A stretch of 9,125 nucleotides of DNA from NCBI GenBank assembly GCA_910584195.1, contig CAJTYV010000061.1, forward strand, positions 1-9,125, in the 5' to 3' direction. Source of the stretch: an uncultured Ruminococcus sp. GTDB lineage: Bacteria > Bacillota > Clostridia > Oscillospirales > Ruminococcaceae. Below the pieces are notes generated by a model. The model was not told the origin of the DNA. It was given only the letters and a program-made list of their open reading frames with translations, and did not search any database. Made by a program: the position numbers and the translations under genes. Below, piece by piece: positions 1-6,851 of the stretch (its first letter is position 1; each line of letters begins with the position of its first letter).

Positions 1-30
1 GATACTGTTTCTTTGAGTGTGTCTGACGCC
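1..30 (+). repeat. IS left terminal inverted repeat
   Basis: This sequence pairs with 1518-1547 in inverted orientation (24 of 30 positions). The best conserved core is TGAGTGTGTCTGA at 14-26, which is the transposase recognition part of the end. The outermost bases are less well conserved, so the exact tip is uncertain. Confidence 0.8.
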
Positions 31-41
31 AGCCACTAAAA

Positions 42-68
42 AGGACCAGTCAAATTTTGACCGGTCCT
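42..68 (+). other. Perfectly centred hairpin inside the IS left end
   Basis: AGGACC-A-GTCAAA and TTTGAC-C-GGTCCT form an inverted repeat with 12 of 13 pairs around a single central T. It sits between the left inverted repeat and the transposase start. Many insertion sequences carry a structure here that stops or sequesters read-in transcripts from outside promoters and so keeps transposase low; that role is inferred. There is no T-run after it, so a classical intrinsic terminator is not supported. Confidence 0.6.
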
Positions 69-112
69 GACAAGTTTGTAATTTTAGGTGACCAAACTTA
101 AAATTCAAACTT

Positions 113-1270
113 ATGGATTTGACAAAATTACAACTTTCCGAGCTGATGTGCAAGCATGCAGCGAAAGGAAATGGTCTTCACGATCTGATGGAGATCATGA
201 TCGAGAGTATGATGGTCGCGGAGCGCGGTGAGTTTCTGGCTGATAATCCGGGAAATAAAGGTAACGGCTATCGTCCCGGCTCCACTTATGGCCAGGGGAG
301 AAAACTTGAGTTCCGTATTCCACGCGACCGCTACGGCAACTTCCATCCACAAATACTCGCCATACTCCGCGACCAGGAAGAGGAATGCGACCGCCTCGCC
401 GGAGTCCTTTATACAAAGGGGCTTACCCAAGAACAGGTTAGTGACGTATTCGACCAGATATACGGCCGGCACTACTCCAAGTCGAGCATCAGCCGTATGG
501 TGGAATGTGTTCGCTCTCAGGTCAATGAATGGCTTGAACGCGGTCTCGAAGAATATTACCCAGTCGTGTTCGTTGACTGCGTGCACATCAAGATACACCG
601 CAAGCGATCGGTGGCTTCCGAGGCTTTCTATGTGGCGTTGGCTGTGACTGAAGAAGGCACACGCGAGGTTCTGGGCATCTTCAACATGCCGCAGGAAAGT
701 GCCACGGGCTGGGGCGATATTTTTGACAAGCTGAAGGAACGTGGCGTTCAACGGGTCGGTCTGATGGTGGCGGACGGCATCAAAGGGCTTGATACCGTAA
801 TCGGAGAGAAATTCCCCGGTACACCGTTGCAGCGTTGCGTTACCCATCTGAAACGCAACATGTTCGCCAAGGTAAGGCACGGTGACAAGGCAGCCTTGGC
901 CTCTGACCTGCGCGATGTGTTCCGCACCGGCCAACGGGACTATACAATAGAAATGGCATGGGAGAAGTGGCAGACAATGTGCGACAAATGGGGCAAGGAC
1001 TATCGCGCTATAAAGCTGCTCCGAAACAACGCCGACTACAAGGCGTACATGACATACCTCAACTATGCACCTGAGATTCAGGCGATGATATACACCACAA
1101 ACTGGATCGAACGGCTTAACCGCGACTTCCGCAGGGTTACACGCATGAGGACAGCCATGCCCAACGAAGAATCTGTACTGACCCTGATGGGCAGTGTGGC
1201 TATGGATCACAAGGCATTCGACAGAGCCCTGCCGAACATAACAGTTGACAAAAAGCTTTTCCCGGACTGA
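113..1270 (+). CDS. IS256-family (Mutator-like) DDE transposase
   Basis: This 385-residue transposase would cut and rejoin the ends of its own IS. The IS256 hallmarks are all present. The catalytic triad is D155 (in FVDCVHIKI), D221 (in MVADGIKGL) and E333 (in TTNWIERLNRDFRR), with 111 residues between the second Asp and the Glu. The C-x2-H signature before the insertion domain is C242-V-T-H245. The N-terminal third (about residues 60-145) contains the basic and helix-turn-helix-like region (SKSSISRMV at 122-130) expected to bind the inverted repeats. The length is near the family norm of about 400, and no frameshift or internal stop is seen, so it appears intact and potentially active. ATG 113 is the first start after the hairpin. 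A weak Bacteroidetes-like promoter may precede it (TTTG at 75-78, TAAAATTC at 99-106), but the match is poor. Confidence 0.93.
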   Translation: MDLTKLQLSELMCKHAAKGNGLHDLMEIMIESMMVAERGEFLADNPGNKGNGYRPGSTYGQGRKLEFRIPRDRYGNFHPQILAILRDQEEECDRLAGVLYTKGLTQEQVSDVFDQIYGRHYSKSSISRMVECVRSQVNEWLERGLEEYYPVVFVDCVHIKIHRKRSVASEAFYVALAVTEEGTREVLGIFNMPQESATGWGDIFDKLKERGVQRVGLMVADGIKGLDTVIGEKFPGTPLQRCVTHLKRNMFAKVRHGDKAALASDLRDVFRTGQRDYTIEMAWEKWQTMCDKWGKDYRAIKLLRNNADYKAYMTYLNYAPEIQAMIYTTNWIERLNRDFRRVTRMRTAMPNEESVLTLMGSVAMDHKAFDRALPNITVDKKLFPD

Positions 1271-1474
1271 AAGTAAAGGTTTTCTTAGCGGAGAGGCCAT
1301 CCTGGTGAAGTTGAAGCCGTCCCATACGGAACGGTTCCGATATTCAACTGTCTCCAGTCTTGGCGCAACCATGTTGCTGGCGGGTTGCTCCTCAGCAGAG
1401 CACGTTTCCTCGTCCGGCTGCACTTCAAAATTACTATTTTTTCATCGTATTACGAAACAATGAGAAAAAACAAT

Positions 1475-1482
1475 TAAATTTG
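1475..1482 (+). promoter_or_regulatory. Candidate outward-reading -7 box in the IS right end
   Basis: TAAATTTG matches the Bacteroidetes -7 consensus TAnnTTTG exactly and points out of the IS toward the DUF262 gene. Transcription would begin near 1489, giving a leader of under 20 nt to the TTG start at 1507. No convincing -33 TTTG is visible at the right distance, so strength is uncertain. Confidence 0.4.
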
Positions 1483-1506
1483 CATCGTCATCTGAGGTCT
1501 ACAGGC

Positions 1507-2775
1507 TTGAGGGAACTCGCCTCAGACACACTCAGCGAAACACTACCTCTCCCGGAGTATCAAAGGCATTTTGTCTGGCAAGTACGAGATATAAAGAGAT
1601 TAATAAAATCCCTCAAGGATAAACAATTTGTACAACCTGTTACAATTGCTCTTTATAATGTTGGTGGGCAAAAACGAAATTTAATTTTAGACGGTCAGCA
1701 AAGATTAACGTCAATTCTTCTTGCTTATATCGGCTATATCCCCGATAGAAAAAAATTTTTAGAAGTATGTGTTGATAGTCATATGCTGGCAGGGGAAGAT
1801 GATAGTGCTTTAGACGATAGTGAAAGGGAATCATCTAAACGAAATGCTATTTTATGGAAATTTAATGAACTATTAGCCTCTCAAAATAGAAAAGAAGATA
1901 TTATAGAACGAATTAGTAATGACAAACGATATGTCAAATTGAGTGATCGAGAATTTATAGATTTATCGGACAATTTTTTTGAAAATACATATATGGGATT
2001 TTCGTATATTGTTCCGGAATGTACAGAACAGACAGACGTACAAGATGCCTTTTCGAAACTATTTAGAAATATAAACTATTTTGGAAAGAAACTTGATGCG
2101 TTAGAAAGTCGTAAGTCGTTATATTTCCAGAATATGGATTTAGTTAAATATTTTGATGGAAAAACGGATGATGGAAGTGATGTATTATGTGGAATAAAAA
2201 TTATGGAAAATTTACAGCCATATAATATAGATTTTGTACGTTATTTATCAATCCTTTCACAATATTTTGCCAATAATGAAGACAAAAATAAAGTTCTCGT
2301 AGGATATTCTGCATTTAGTTCAAGAGAAAGTTATTATGCAGACTATGTTTCTTATATATTGGGGCAAGGTCTGGATGAACAAGAAAGCAGACCTGAAAAA
2401 TTTATTAATTTTGATTTTACTAGTACGTTCCCAACAAATTGTTGGTGTGAACGGTTTGAAATCCTAAGACAGACCATTGAACGAATTAAAGCAAATATTG
2501 GATTAAATGAACGTGAATCCTTTAAAACTTGGATAGACGCAGATTATTGGCTGTTTGGATTAATCTATCATATTTTATTTAAGAATAGAACTTTAAAAGC
2601 CTCGCTATCTAGAGAAAAGCGGGGTGGCGGCACTACGACACTTCAAGAAGAAATAATGAATAAGATTAGAACTAAACAAAGAGACGATAATTATGTAAGA
2701 AATACAAATCGTTTAGGTAATTTAAGAAATCGTCTAAGCGAATCTTGCGAAATATATAAAAAGTATGTACAATAG
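1507..2775 (+). CDS. DUF262 (GmrS/ParB-like) protein, 5' end replaced by IS sequence
   Basis: DUF262 proteins are ParB/Srx-fold nucleotide-dependent nuclease or NTPase subunits, common in type IV restriction (GmrSD) and other phage-defence loci. Signatures here are LPLPEYQRHFVW (codons 1549-1581), ILDGQQRLTS with its Asp at 1690, and the second-half motif FRNINYFGKKLDALE (from about 2062). The C-terminal third is helical and shows no HNH/DUF1524 nuclease motif. The frame is open from TTG 1360, but there is no in-frame ATG before 1783, beyond the DGQQR motif. I chose TTG 1507 because GAGG at 1494-1497 is well spaced ahead of it; this gives about 422 residues. Everything up to about 1547 is IS-derived, so the native start has been lost and the protein, if made, is a chimera. 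Its stop overlaps the next gene by 11 bp. It could equally be a pseudogene. The DUF262 assignment is strong; functionality is uncertain. Confidence 0.8.
   Translation: MRELASDTLSETLPLPEYQRHFVWQVRDIKRLIKSLKDKQFVQPVTIALYNVGGQKRNLILDGQQRLTSILLAYIGYIPDRKKFLEVCVDSHMLAGEDDSALDDSERESSKRNAILWKFNELLASQNRKEDIIERISNDKRYVKLSDREFIDLSDNFFENTYMGFSYIVPECTEQTDVQDAFSKLFRNINYFGKKLDALESRKSLYFQNMDLVKYFDGKTDDGSDVLCGIKIMENLQPYNIDFVRYLSILSQYFANNEDKNKVLVGYSAFSSRESYYADYVSYILGQGLDEQESRPEKFINFDFTSTFPTNCWCERFEILRQTIERIKANIGLNERESFKTWIDADYWLFGLIYHILFKNRTLKASLSREKRGGGTTTLQEEIMNKIRTKQRDDNYVRNTNRLGNLRNRLSESCEIYKKYVQ
1518..1547 (+). repeat. IS right terminal inverted repeat
   Basis: This is the partner of the left repeat at 1-30, with the core TCAGACACACTCA at 1522-1534. 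It is read in frame as part of the DUF262 open reading frame, where it supplies roughly the 14 residues just before the conserved LPEYQR motif. The IS ends around 1547, and the AT-rich host gene sequence takes over within the next few dozen bases. Confidence 0.8.
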
Positions 2776-3697
2776 TATCCATTCAAAGTTTATAAAGACT
2801 CCAATCTTTGAGATTTTGAAAGATGGGGTTAATGCTTGTCGTGGAATTGGATGTGGGATGGAGGCTTACCCTCTCAGAGATTATATTCTCCAATCGCTTT
2901 TTTTGAGAATGACCGGCGCTCAAGAACAAAAACTTAAATGTATATGCTGGGAAATGGCCACCAATGATTATGGTTATCGTCATGAATTTATAAATACTGG
3001 TAAAAAGGATTTTGGAGAATTTTCTAAATACGAGCAAAAAAGCAAGGTATATATATTGTTAATTGAAGAAATAAAAAAATATAACGAAAGATTCAATATT
3101 GACACTTTAGAATGGATACGAGATATTGGCTCAGATTTAAAAAAAGATTTATTTAATCAAGAAGTAAGCTCTAAAGTAGCAAAGATAATATCAAAAAAAG
3201 AAGATAATCAAGAAATACTTTCAGAGGGAAACAAAATCGCAATCAGGCAAAATATTGAGCAAAAGTCAATTGCTGGCAAAGATAAAATAATCATTCAAGG
3301 TATTAAGAGAAAATTCACAGAGTCAATCAAGGATAATATGATTGCACTAATGGATTCTTCATTTTTAGCTGTGGGTGATTGGTGTAATTATTCCCTTTGG
3401 AAAAATGATACAGAGTTGATTATAGCTGAGAATTGCGCACTAGGCGATGATTTGCTTATAAATGATTTAAAAGCAACGTATGTCAATGATGTCATAAAGC
3501 ATCGCCATCGATGTGCTCATAATTTAACTTCATATCAACAAAATCTTCCGACATTTGATACAATCTCAGAAAATAACTACAGATACTACAATTACTTTTT
3601 TCGTTTCGCTATCTTAATACTAATTGATGAGATATTCATGCGGATATATGATGAGTATCTATATCAGATTGAGAATAATCCATTCCCTATTATTTAG
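2765..3697 (+). CDS. Putative HEPN-domain protein paired with DUF262
   Basis: This 310-residue, AT-rich gene overlaps the DUF262 stop by 11 bp, so the two are translationally coupled and probably act together. I recognise no named family over the full length. Near the C-terminus, R247-H-R-C-A-H252-N fits the R-x4-6-H active-site signature of HEPN ribonucleases. It is followed by a long hydrophobic helix (about residues 270-298), a helical setting typical of the fold. The N-terminal part (about 1-110) has scattered cysteines and a helical look; the middle (about 110-190) is lysine-rich and probably a linker or coiled segment. HEPN proteins are known to occur beside DUF262 proteins in defence islands, which supports an RNA-cleaving or toxin-like effector role; this is inference. 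Alternatively the motif may be structural only. No signal peptide is seen. Confidence 0.65.
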   Translation: MYNSIHSKFIKTPIFEILKDGVNACRGIGCGMEAYPLRDYILQSLFLRMTGAQEQKLKCICWEMATNDYGYRHEFINTGKKDFGEFSKYEQKSKVYILLIEEIKKYNERFNIDTLEWIRDIGSDLKKDLFNQEVSSKVAKIISKKEDNQEILSEGNKIAIRQNIEQKSIAGKDKIIIQGIKRKFTESIKDNMIALMDSSFLAVGDWCNYSLWKNDTELIIAENCALGDDLLINDLKATYVNDVIKHRHRCAHNLTSYQQNLPTFDTISENNYRYYNYFFRFAILILIDEIFMRIYDEYLYQIENNPFPII

Positions 3698-3763
3698 TTA
3701 TTACTCGAACTATGAAAGTCTCAGCTTATGATATTTTTATCAATTGGAATTTATTCTATAATT

Positions 3764-4831
3764 TCATTGCGTCAGGAACACTCGCCAGCTTCCTTCTTTC
3801 TCGCCGCGCTCAACATATTTTTTTGAAATGAGTTTGTCAAGCAATTTTTGGATGGCGGTAATGCTGATGCCGGTTTCTTCCTGCATGTCTGCAAGTGTCA
3901 GTGTCGGCTGGGTGCGCATAGCATTCAGGATTTTAGTATAGTTGGGCGTGCGGAAAGCAATCCGTTCTCCATCATACCACCAGACATTCTCATCTTTTTC
4001 ACTTACAAACAATACATCGTTATACACCTCTGTCGCGACCAGTTCGTTGAAATACTTTAGAAACGGGCGTATATCCTTGATGTCTGCGTGGGCGCCGTCG
4101 CTCGGCACTGGACCTATTTCGAGATCTGCCTGATGGAGCGCTTCGAGATATTCGCTTTTCTTGCGGCTGCGTACTACAATCATCGGGTAGTTGTGTCGGG
4201 TAAGAATATAATTCACCATCAGTCTGGCGATACGTCCGTTGCCATCTTCAAAGGGATGTATGCGGATATAGCGATAGTGGAATAATGCAGCAAGCTCAAC
4301 GGGAGAAAGTTTTCCCTCCTGCTCAGCTGTATTGTACCAGTCGACTAAGTCTGCCATAAGTCCGGGTGTTTCCTCAGGTGAAGCGTACTCGAATCTGTCA
4401 CCATATCTTGTGATTACGCTATTGGGGCGTGTCTTATATTGCCCTGCGTGTATAACATAGCTTGTCTGTACGCCACCCGGCAAATTACGATAGACTGCGT
4501 AATCTTCGCGTAAAAGGGTTTTGTGTAATGTCCGTATGAAATTCTGTGTCAATGGTATATCCTTAACCGCAGCTTCTTCCGTCATCATACGCAGACCGAC
4601 ATTACTTGCTGTCATCTCCTCAACGTCGCGCACATCGGCCTCGCCGATTACCTTGCCGAACAGCAACAGTATTTCCGTCTGCCCATAAGTCAAGGTGTTA
4701 CCCTCGATATGGTTGCTATTGTAGTTAAAATCAACAGTAAAACGACGGTTAAGCCTCTCCCTGTCTTTCTCAGTTAGTGGCTGTATATTCTGCCAAGCGG
4801 CAAGTGCCTTCTTTATATTGAGATACTTCAT
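3764..4831 (-). CDS. Fic family protein (AMP-transferase), class II self-inhibited
   Basis: This 355-residue Fic enzyme would transfer AMP (or another nucleotide part) from ATP to a hydroxyl side chain of a target protein. The full active-site motif is present: H192-PFEDGNGRIA-R203, matching HPFx(D/E)GN(G/K)R, with H192 as catalytic base and a preceding flap region (about 115-140). An N-terminal inhibitory helix carries S39-NHI-E43-G44, the (S/T)xxxE(G/N) motif in which the Glu blocks productive ATP binding. Inhibition in cis makes this a class II Fic that needs no separate antitoxin. The C-terminal 60 residues form a winged-helix-like domain, common in this subgroup and possibly for autoregulation or target binding. 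The gene is monocistronic: it has its own promoter and converges on the HEPN gene with 66 bp between the stops. It appears intact; the target is unknown. Confidence 0.92.
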   Translation of the reverse strand: MKYLNIKKALAAWQNIQPLTEKDRERLNRRFTVDFNYNSNHIEGNTLTYGQTEILLLFGKVIGEADVRDVEEMTASNVGLRMMTEEAAVKDIPLTQNFIRTLHKTLLREDYAVYRNLPGGVQTSYVIHAGQYKTRPNSVITRYGDRFEYASPEETPGLMADLVDWYNTAEQEGKLSPVELAALFHYRYIRIHPFEDGNGRIARLMVNYILTRHNYPMIVVRSRKKSEYLEALHQADLEIGPVPSDGAHADIKDIRPFLKYFNELVATEVYNDVLFVSEKDENVWWYDGERIAFRTPNYTKILNAMRTQPTLTLADMQEETGISITAIQKLLDKLISKKYVERGEKEGSWRVFLTQ

Positions 4832-4854
4832 ACGGAATTCGTGTTACATCCGTA

Positions 4855-4862
4855 CAAAGTTA
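4855..4862 (-). promoter_or_regulatory. Promoter -7 box for fic
   Basis: Read on the minus strand this is TAACTTTG, an exact TAnnTTTG Bacteroidetes -7 match ending 24 nt before the fic ATG. The -33 region is AT-rich without a clear TTTG. The same octamer precedes the AraC gene. Confidence 0.55.
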
Positions 4863-4875
4863 ATAATAAATTCTG

Positions 4876-4901
4876 AAAAGGTTGTATAGATATAACCTTT
4901 T
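4876..4901 (-). terminator. AT-rich hairpin between response regulator and fic promoter
   Basis: AAAAGGTT and AACCTTTT form 8-bp arms, extended inward by a G-T mismatch and three further pairs (TAT/ATA) around a two-base loop. It lies between the response regulator stop and the fic promoter. It may end the upstream operon's transcript (the arms end in T-runs on either strand) or serve as an operator for fic. The stem has only two G-C pairs, so termination would be weak. Confidence 0.4.
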
Positions 4902-4941
4902 TCGTGTTTTGTGAGGCTCTTATCTGAATATAATATGAGCA

Positions 4942-4979
4942 TACCACTTGTATCGCAATATACCACCTAAGAAGTGGTA
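4942..4979. repeat. Three TACCAC half-sites, two direct and one inverted
   Basis: TACCACTT (4942-4949) and TACCACCT (4961-4968) are direct repeats 19 bp apart. AAGTGGTA (4972-4979) is the inverse complement of the first. The third copy can pair with either of the other two, giving mutually exclusive hairpins. The cluster starts two bases past the response regulator stop codon and lies upstream of fic. It could be a terminator or attenuator, or a three-site operator; no T-run follows. Confidence 0.5.
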
Positions 4980-4981
4980 CA

Positions 4982-6232
4982 TTATTTCAGTCCATGCTTT
5001 TTTCTTTTGATTAAGAGTGTTTTCTCTGTGATGCCGAGTAGTCTGGCGGCTTGTGCCATGTTGCCGCCGGTATGAGCTATGGCGGCGGTGATTTTTGCTT
5101 TTTCGAAGCTGGTGTCATCCAAACGAAAGTTCATTTTCACAAGGCTTGCCGGTGTGTCAAGTTCAAGATTATTCTTTGTGATGATATCGCCACGTGTTTT
5201 CAGTACTGCCACTCGTACAACGTGTTTAAGTTCACGGATATTGCCGGGCCACGAATGTAGGCGCATATCTTTTTGTGCAGAAGCATCAAACCGTTTGATA
5301 TTTTTGCCAAATTCGGTGTTGTAATGCCGTAAGTAGAAATCGGCAAGCAATGGGATGTCATCCTGACACTCGCACAAAGGCGGAAGCGTTATTGTGAATT
5401 CCTTGATTTTGTAGAACAACGCAGAGAGAAAACTCCCTTCCGCAACAATTTCTGTAATATCTGGTGTTGCGGTAGCTATAATACGAGTATCATGCTTGCT
5501 GTTTGCCAGAACATGTAGAACTATCGACTGCATATCCGGCGACAGCAGTTGCACATTGTCAAGTATCACCGTTCCGCCCTGAGCCTTACGAAACTGCGCT
5601 GTCACTGCATCCAACAGTGTCATTGGCTGCTTGGGATTATGATTTAATGACAGATAGTTGAGCGTTCCGCAGTCAAGCAATATACAAGGCTTGTTGCTTT
5701 TGTTGCTTACCTCGTATATCTCCTGCGCCAACGGCTCTTTCCCGACACCGCTTTCTCCGATAATCAACACATTCAGGTTTGTTGGTGACACTATGTGGGC
5801 GGCACTGTACGCCCGTAGGCATCCGTCGCTTTTGCGAGAAAACAGTAATGGGAAGTTGTCATCGTGATCTCTACCGATTAAGGTTTTGATTTCCGGTATA
5901 AGCAGTTCGCGTATAAGACGCTTGTTGATGTAGTCCCTTGCCCCTGCACGGAATGATGCAACAGCATCCGCAACTGTTTCGACATCGGTTATTACAAATA
6001 CACTACACCCGACATCCTTTCGGTCAAGCCATTCCATTAGTTCAATCGCATTGCCGTCAGGCAGTTTGAAATCACAGATTACGATATCGCCTCTATCAAA
6101 TTTCATCAGATCTTCTTTTGCCATGCCTATCCGCAATGACTGATAAATCTCCGAACCAAACCCGGCTAAAAGTCGCTTTATCTCGTTGGAATCCGATACG
6201 TTGTCGTCAATTATGAGTATCTGCCGCATCAT
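4982..6232 (-). CDS. NtrC-type response regulator with degenerate AAA+ domain
   Basis: A 416-residue protein with the NtrC layout. The receiver (about 1-120) has the acidic pair D9/D10, phospho-acceptor D54, T82 and K104, so it looks phosphorylatable. The AAA+ domain (about 135-345) keeps Walker A (GESGVGKE, 159-166) and WPGNIREL (328-335). However, the GAFTGA sigma-54 contact loop is absent (the stretch 189-216 is shortened). Walker B reads LDN at 224-226 instead of LDE. The arginine-finger segment, normally FREDLYYRL, is FLSALFYKI at 268-276 with both Arg gone. A Fis-type helix-turn-helix ends the protein (about 376-416). Such proteins cannot be classical sigma-54 activators; GAFTGA-less relatives such as TyrR and HupR act with sigma-70. 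It is the last gene of the operon, 4 bp after its neighbour, with no histidine kinase in the window. The start is ATG 6232, with a second ATG directly after it. Confidence 0.88.
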   Translation of the reverse strand: MMRQILIIDDNVSDSNEIKRLLAGFGSEIYQSLRIGMAKEDLMKFDRGDIVICDFKLPDGNAIELMEWLDRKDVGCSVFVITDVETVADAVASFRAGARDYINKRLIRELLIPEIKTLIGRDHDDNFPLLFSRKSDGCLRAYSAAHIVSPTNLNVLIIGESGVGKEPLAQEIYEVSNKSNKPCILLDCGTLNYLSLNHNPKQPMTLLDAVTAQFRKAQGGTVILDNVQLLSPDMQSIVLHVLANSKHDTRIIATATPDITEIVAEGSFLSALFYKIKEFTITLPPLCECQDDIPLLADFYLRHYNTEFGKNIKRFDASAQKDMRLHSWPGNIRELKHVVRVAVLKTRGDIITKNNLELDTPASLVKMNFRLDDTSFEKAKITAAIAHTGGNMAQAARLLGITEKTLLIKRKKHGLK

Positions 6233-6236
6233 TTAG

Positions 6237-6851
6237 TTACTGTTCCTTTGATATATATGGAGGATAATCATCTTTAGACAATCTTTTTTCCAAAGTATCG
6301 GGAGATATGTCCCACAGTGTTGGTAAATACTCAAATACGGCTTTCCCTTCACTAAGATAAAAGCGAATCTTAGAATTAAAAGCCACGGGCTTATACAGAT
6401 TTTCTTCGATAGGATTATCTCTGTATAGCAATTGGTGTTCCTGCCATTTCAGCTCTTTTCCGTCAAAAGAAACATCAAATATCCCACTAACAATTGCGTC
6501 CATTGTGGAATCTTGAACTGTTGTAGAAATACAGCGCATATAGCCAGTGAGTTGATTTGTGCTTTTTCGCATGGCCAACTCATATCGAAACACACTGGTT
6601 CCTGTGTAATTTTTGACTATAGAGGTTCTTGCTCCGCTACTATTTAACTTGTAAACCAATTCTTGGGTTACAGTTGTCACGTCAAACTTGAAGCCAGAGT
6701 TAGTTCTCACTAAATTTGAGAATGTCATTTTGTCGTTATATACGCCTTCCAAAGTGTTATTCTCCAATTTATAGAGAGTGCTTGTAATCAATAATTTGCC
6801 CAATATATGATCTTCTAAAAACTGAATTATTTCATCTTTCTTTTGTTTCAA
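6237..6851 (-). CDS. Conserved-looking hypothetical protein, middle gene of the regulatory operon
   Basis: I do not recognise this 204-residue protein. It has no signal peptide, membrane segment or cysteine cluster, so it is probably cytosolic. Alternating short polar and hydrophobic stretches (about residues 20-170) suggest a mostly beta-strand fold, such as a barrel or lipocalin-like sheet; this is only an impression. The frame overlaps the end of the AraC gene by 20 bp and its stop is 4 bp before the response regulator ATG, so it is firmly inside the operon and probably works with both regulators. The upstream-most start is TTG 6851; there is no in-frame ATG until about codon 42, so a non-ATG start with coupling to AraC translation is needed (TTG 6851, or a TTG near codon 17). 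The ATG at 6835-6833 is in another frame and stops at once. Confidence 0.7.
   Translation of the reverse strand: MKQKKDEIIQFLEDHILGKLLITSTLYKLENNTLEGVYNDKMTFSNLVRTNSGFKFDVTTVTQELVYKLNSSGARTSIVKNYTGTSVFRYELAMRKSTNQLTGYMRCISTTVQDSTMDAIVSGIFDVSFDGKELKWQEHQLLYRDNPIEENLYKPVAFNSKIRFYLSEGKAVFEYLPTLWDISPDTLEKRLSKDDYPPYISKEQ

Larger units (their letters stand above)
1..1547 (+). mobile_element. IS256-family insertion sequence
   Basis: The element contains one DDE transposase gene (113-1270) flanked by imperfect terminal inverted repeats. Positions 1-30 match the reverse complement of 1518-1547 at 24 of 30 bases, with 13 uninterrupted matches (1522-1534). About 1.5 kb is normal for IS256-family elements. 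The 247 bp between the transposase stop and the right repeat are GC-rich and hold no convincing gene; they contain a short palindrome at 1327-1339 and a possible outward promoter at 1475-1482. The window opens at or within the left repeat, so the left flank and any target-site duplication cannot be seen, and the true left tip may lie a few bases outside. The right tip lies inside the reading frame of the DUF262 gene, which indicates insertion into that gene. Confidence 0.85.

Noticed and set aside
1327..1339. CGGAACGGTTCCG palindrome in the IS tail
   Set aside because: It is a short 6+6 dyad with a one-base centre and no contextual support for a function.
128..1423. Long open frame (431 codons) antisense to the transposase
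   Set aside because: It covers the transposase in the opposite strand, is rich in His and Cys without any domain, and results from the codon bias of the GC-richer IS. No promoter or motif supports it.
1245..1463. Small plus-strand frame at the end of the transposase
   Set aside because: It lies in the IS tail, overlaps the transposase stop and has no recognisable motif. The LLAGCSS stretch resembles a lipobox only by chance, because no proper signal peptide precedes it.
1360..1506. Starting the DUF262 protein at TTG 1360
   Set aside because: The 49 extra residues come from GC-rich IS sequence, have no similarity to DUF262 N-termini, and lie mostly upstream of the candidate promoter at 1475.
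3729..3742. TGATA-TTTT-TATCA hairpin between the HEPN gene and fic
   Set aside because: The stem is only five pairs with a single G-C pair and no T-run follows, so it is too weak to call a terminator for the converging genes.
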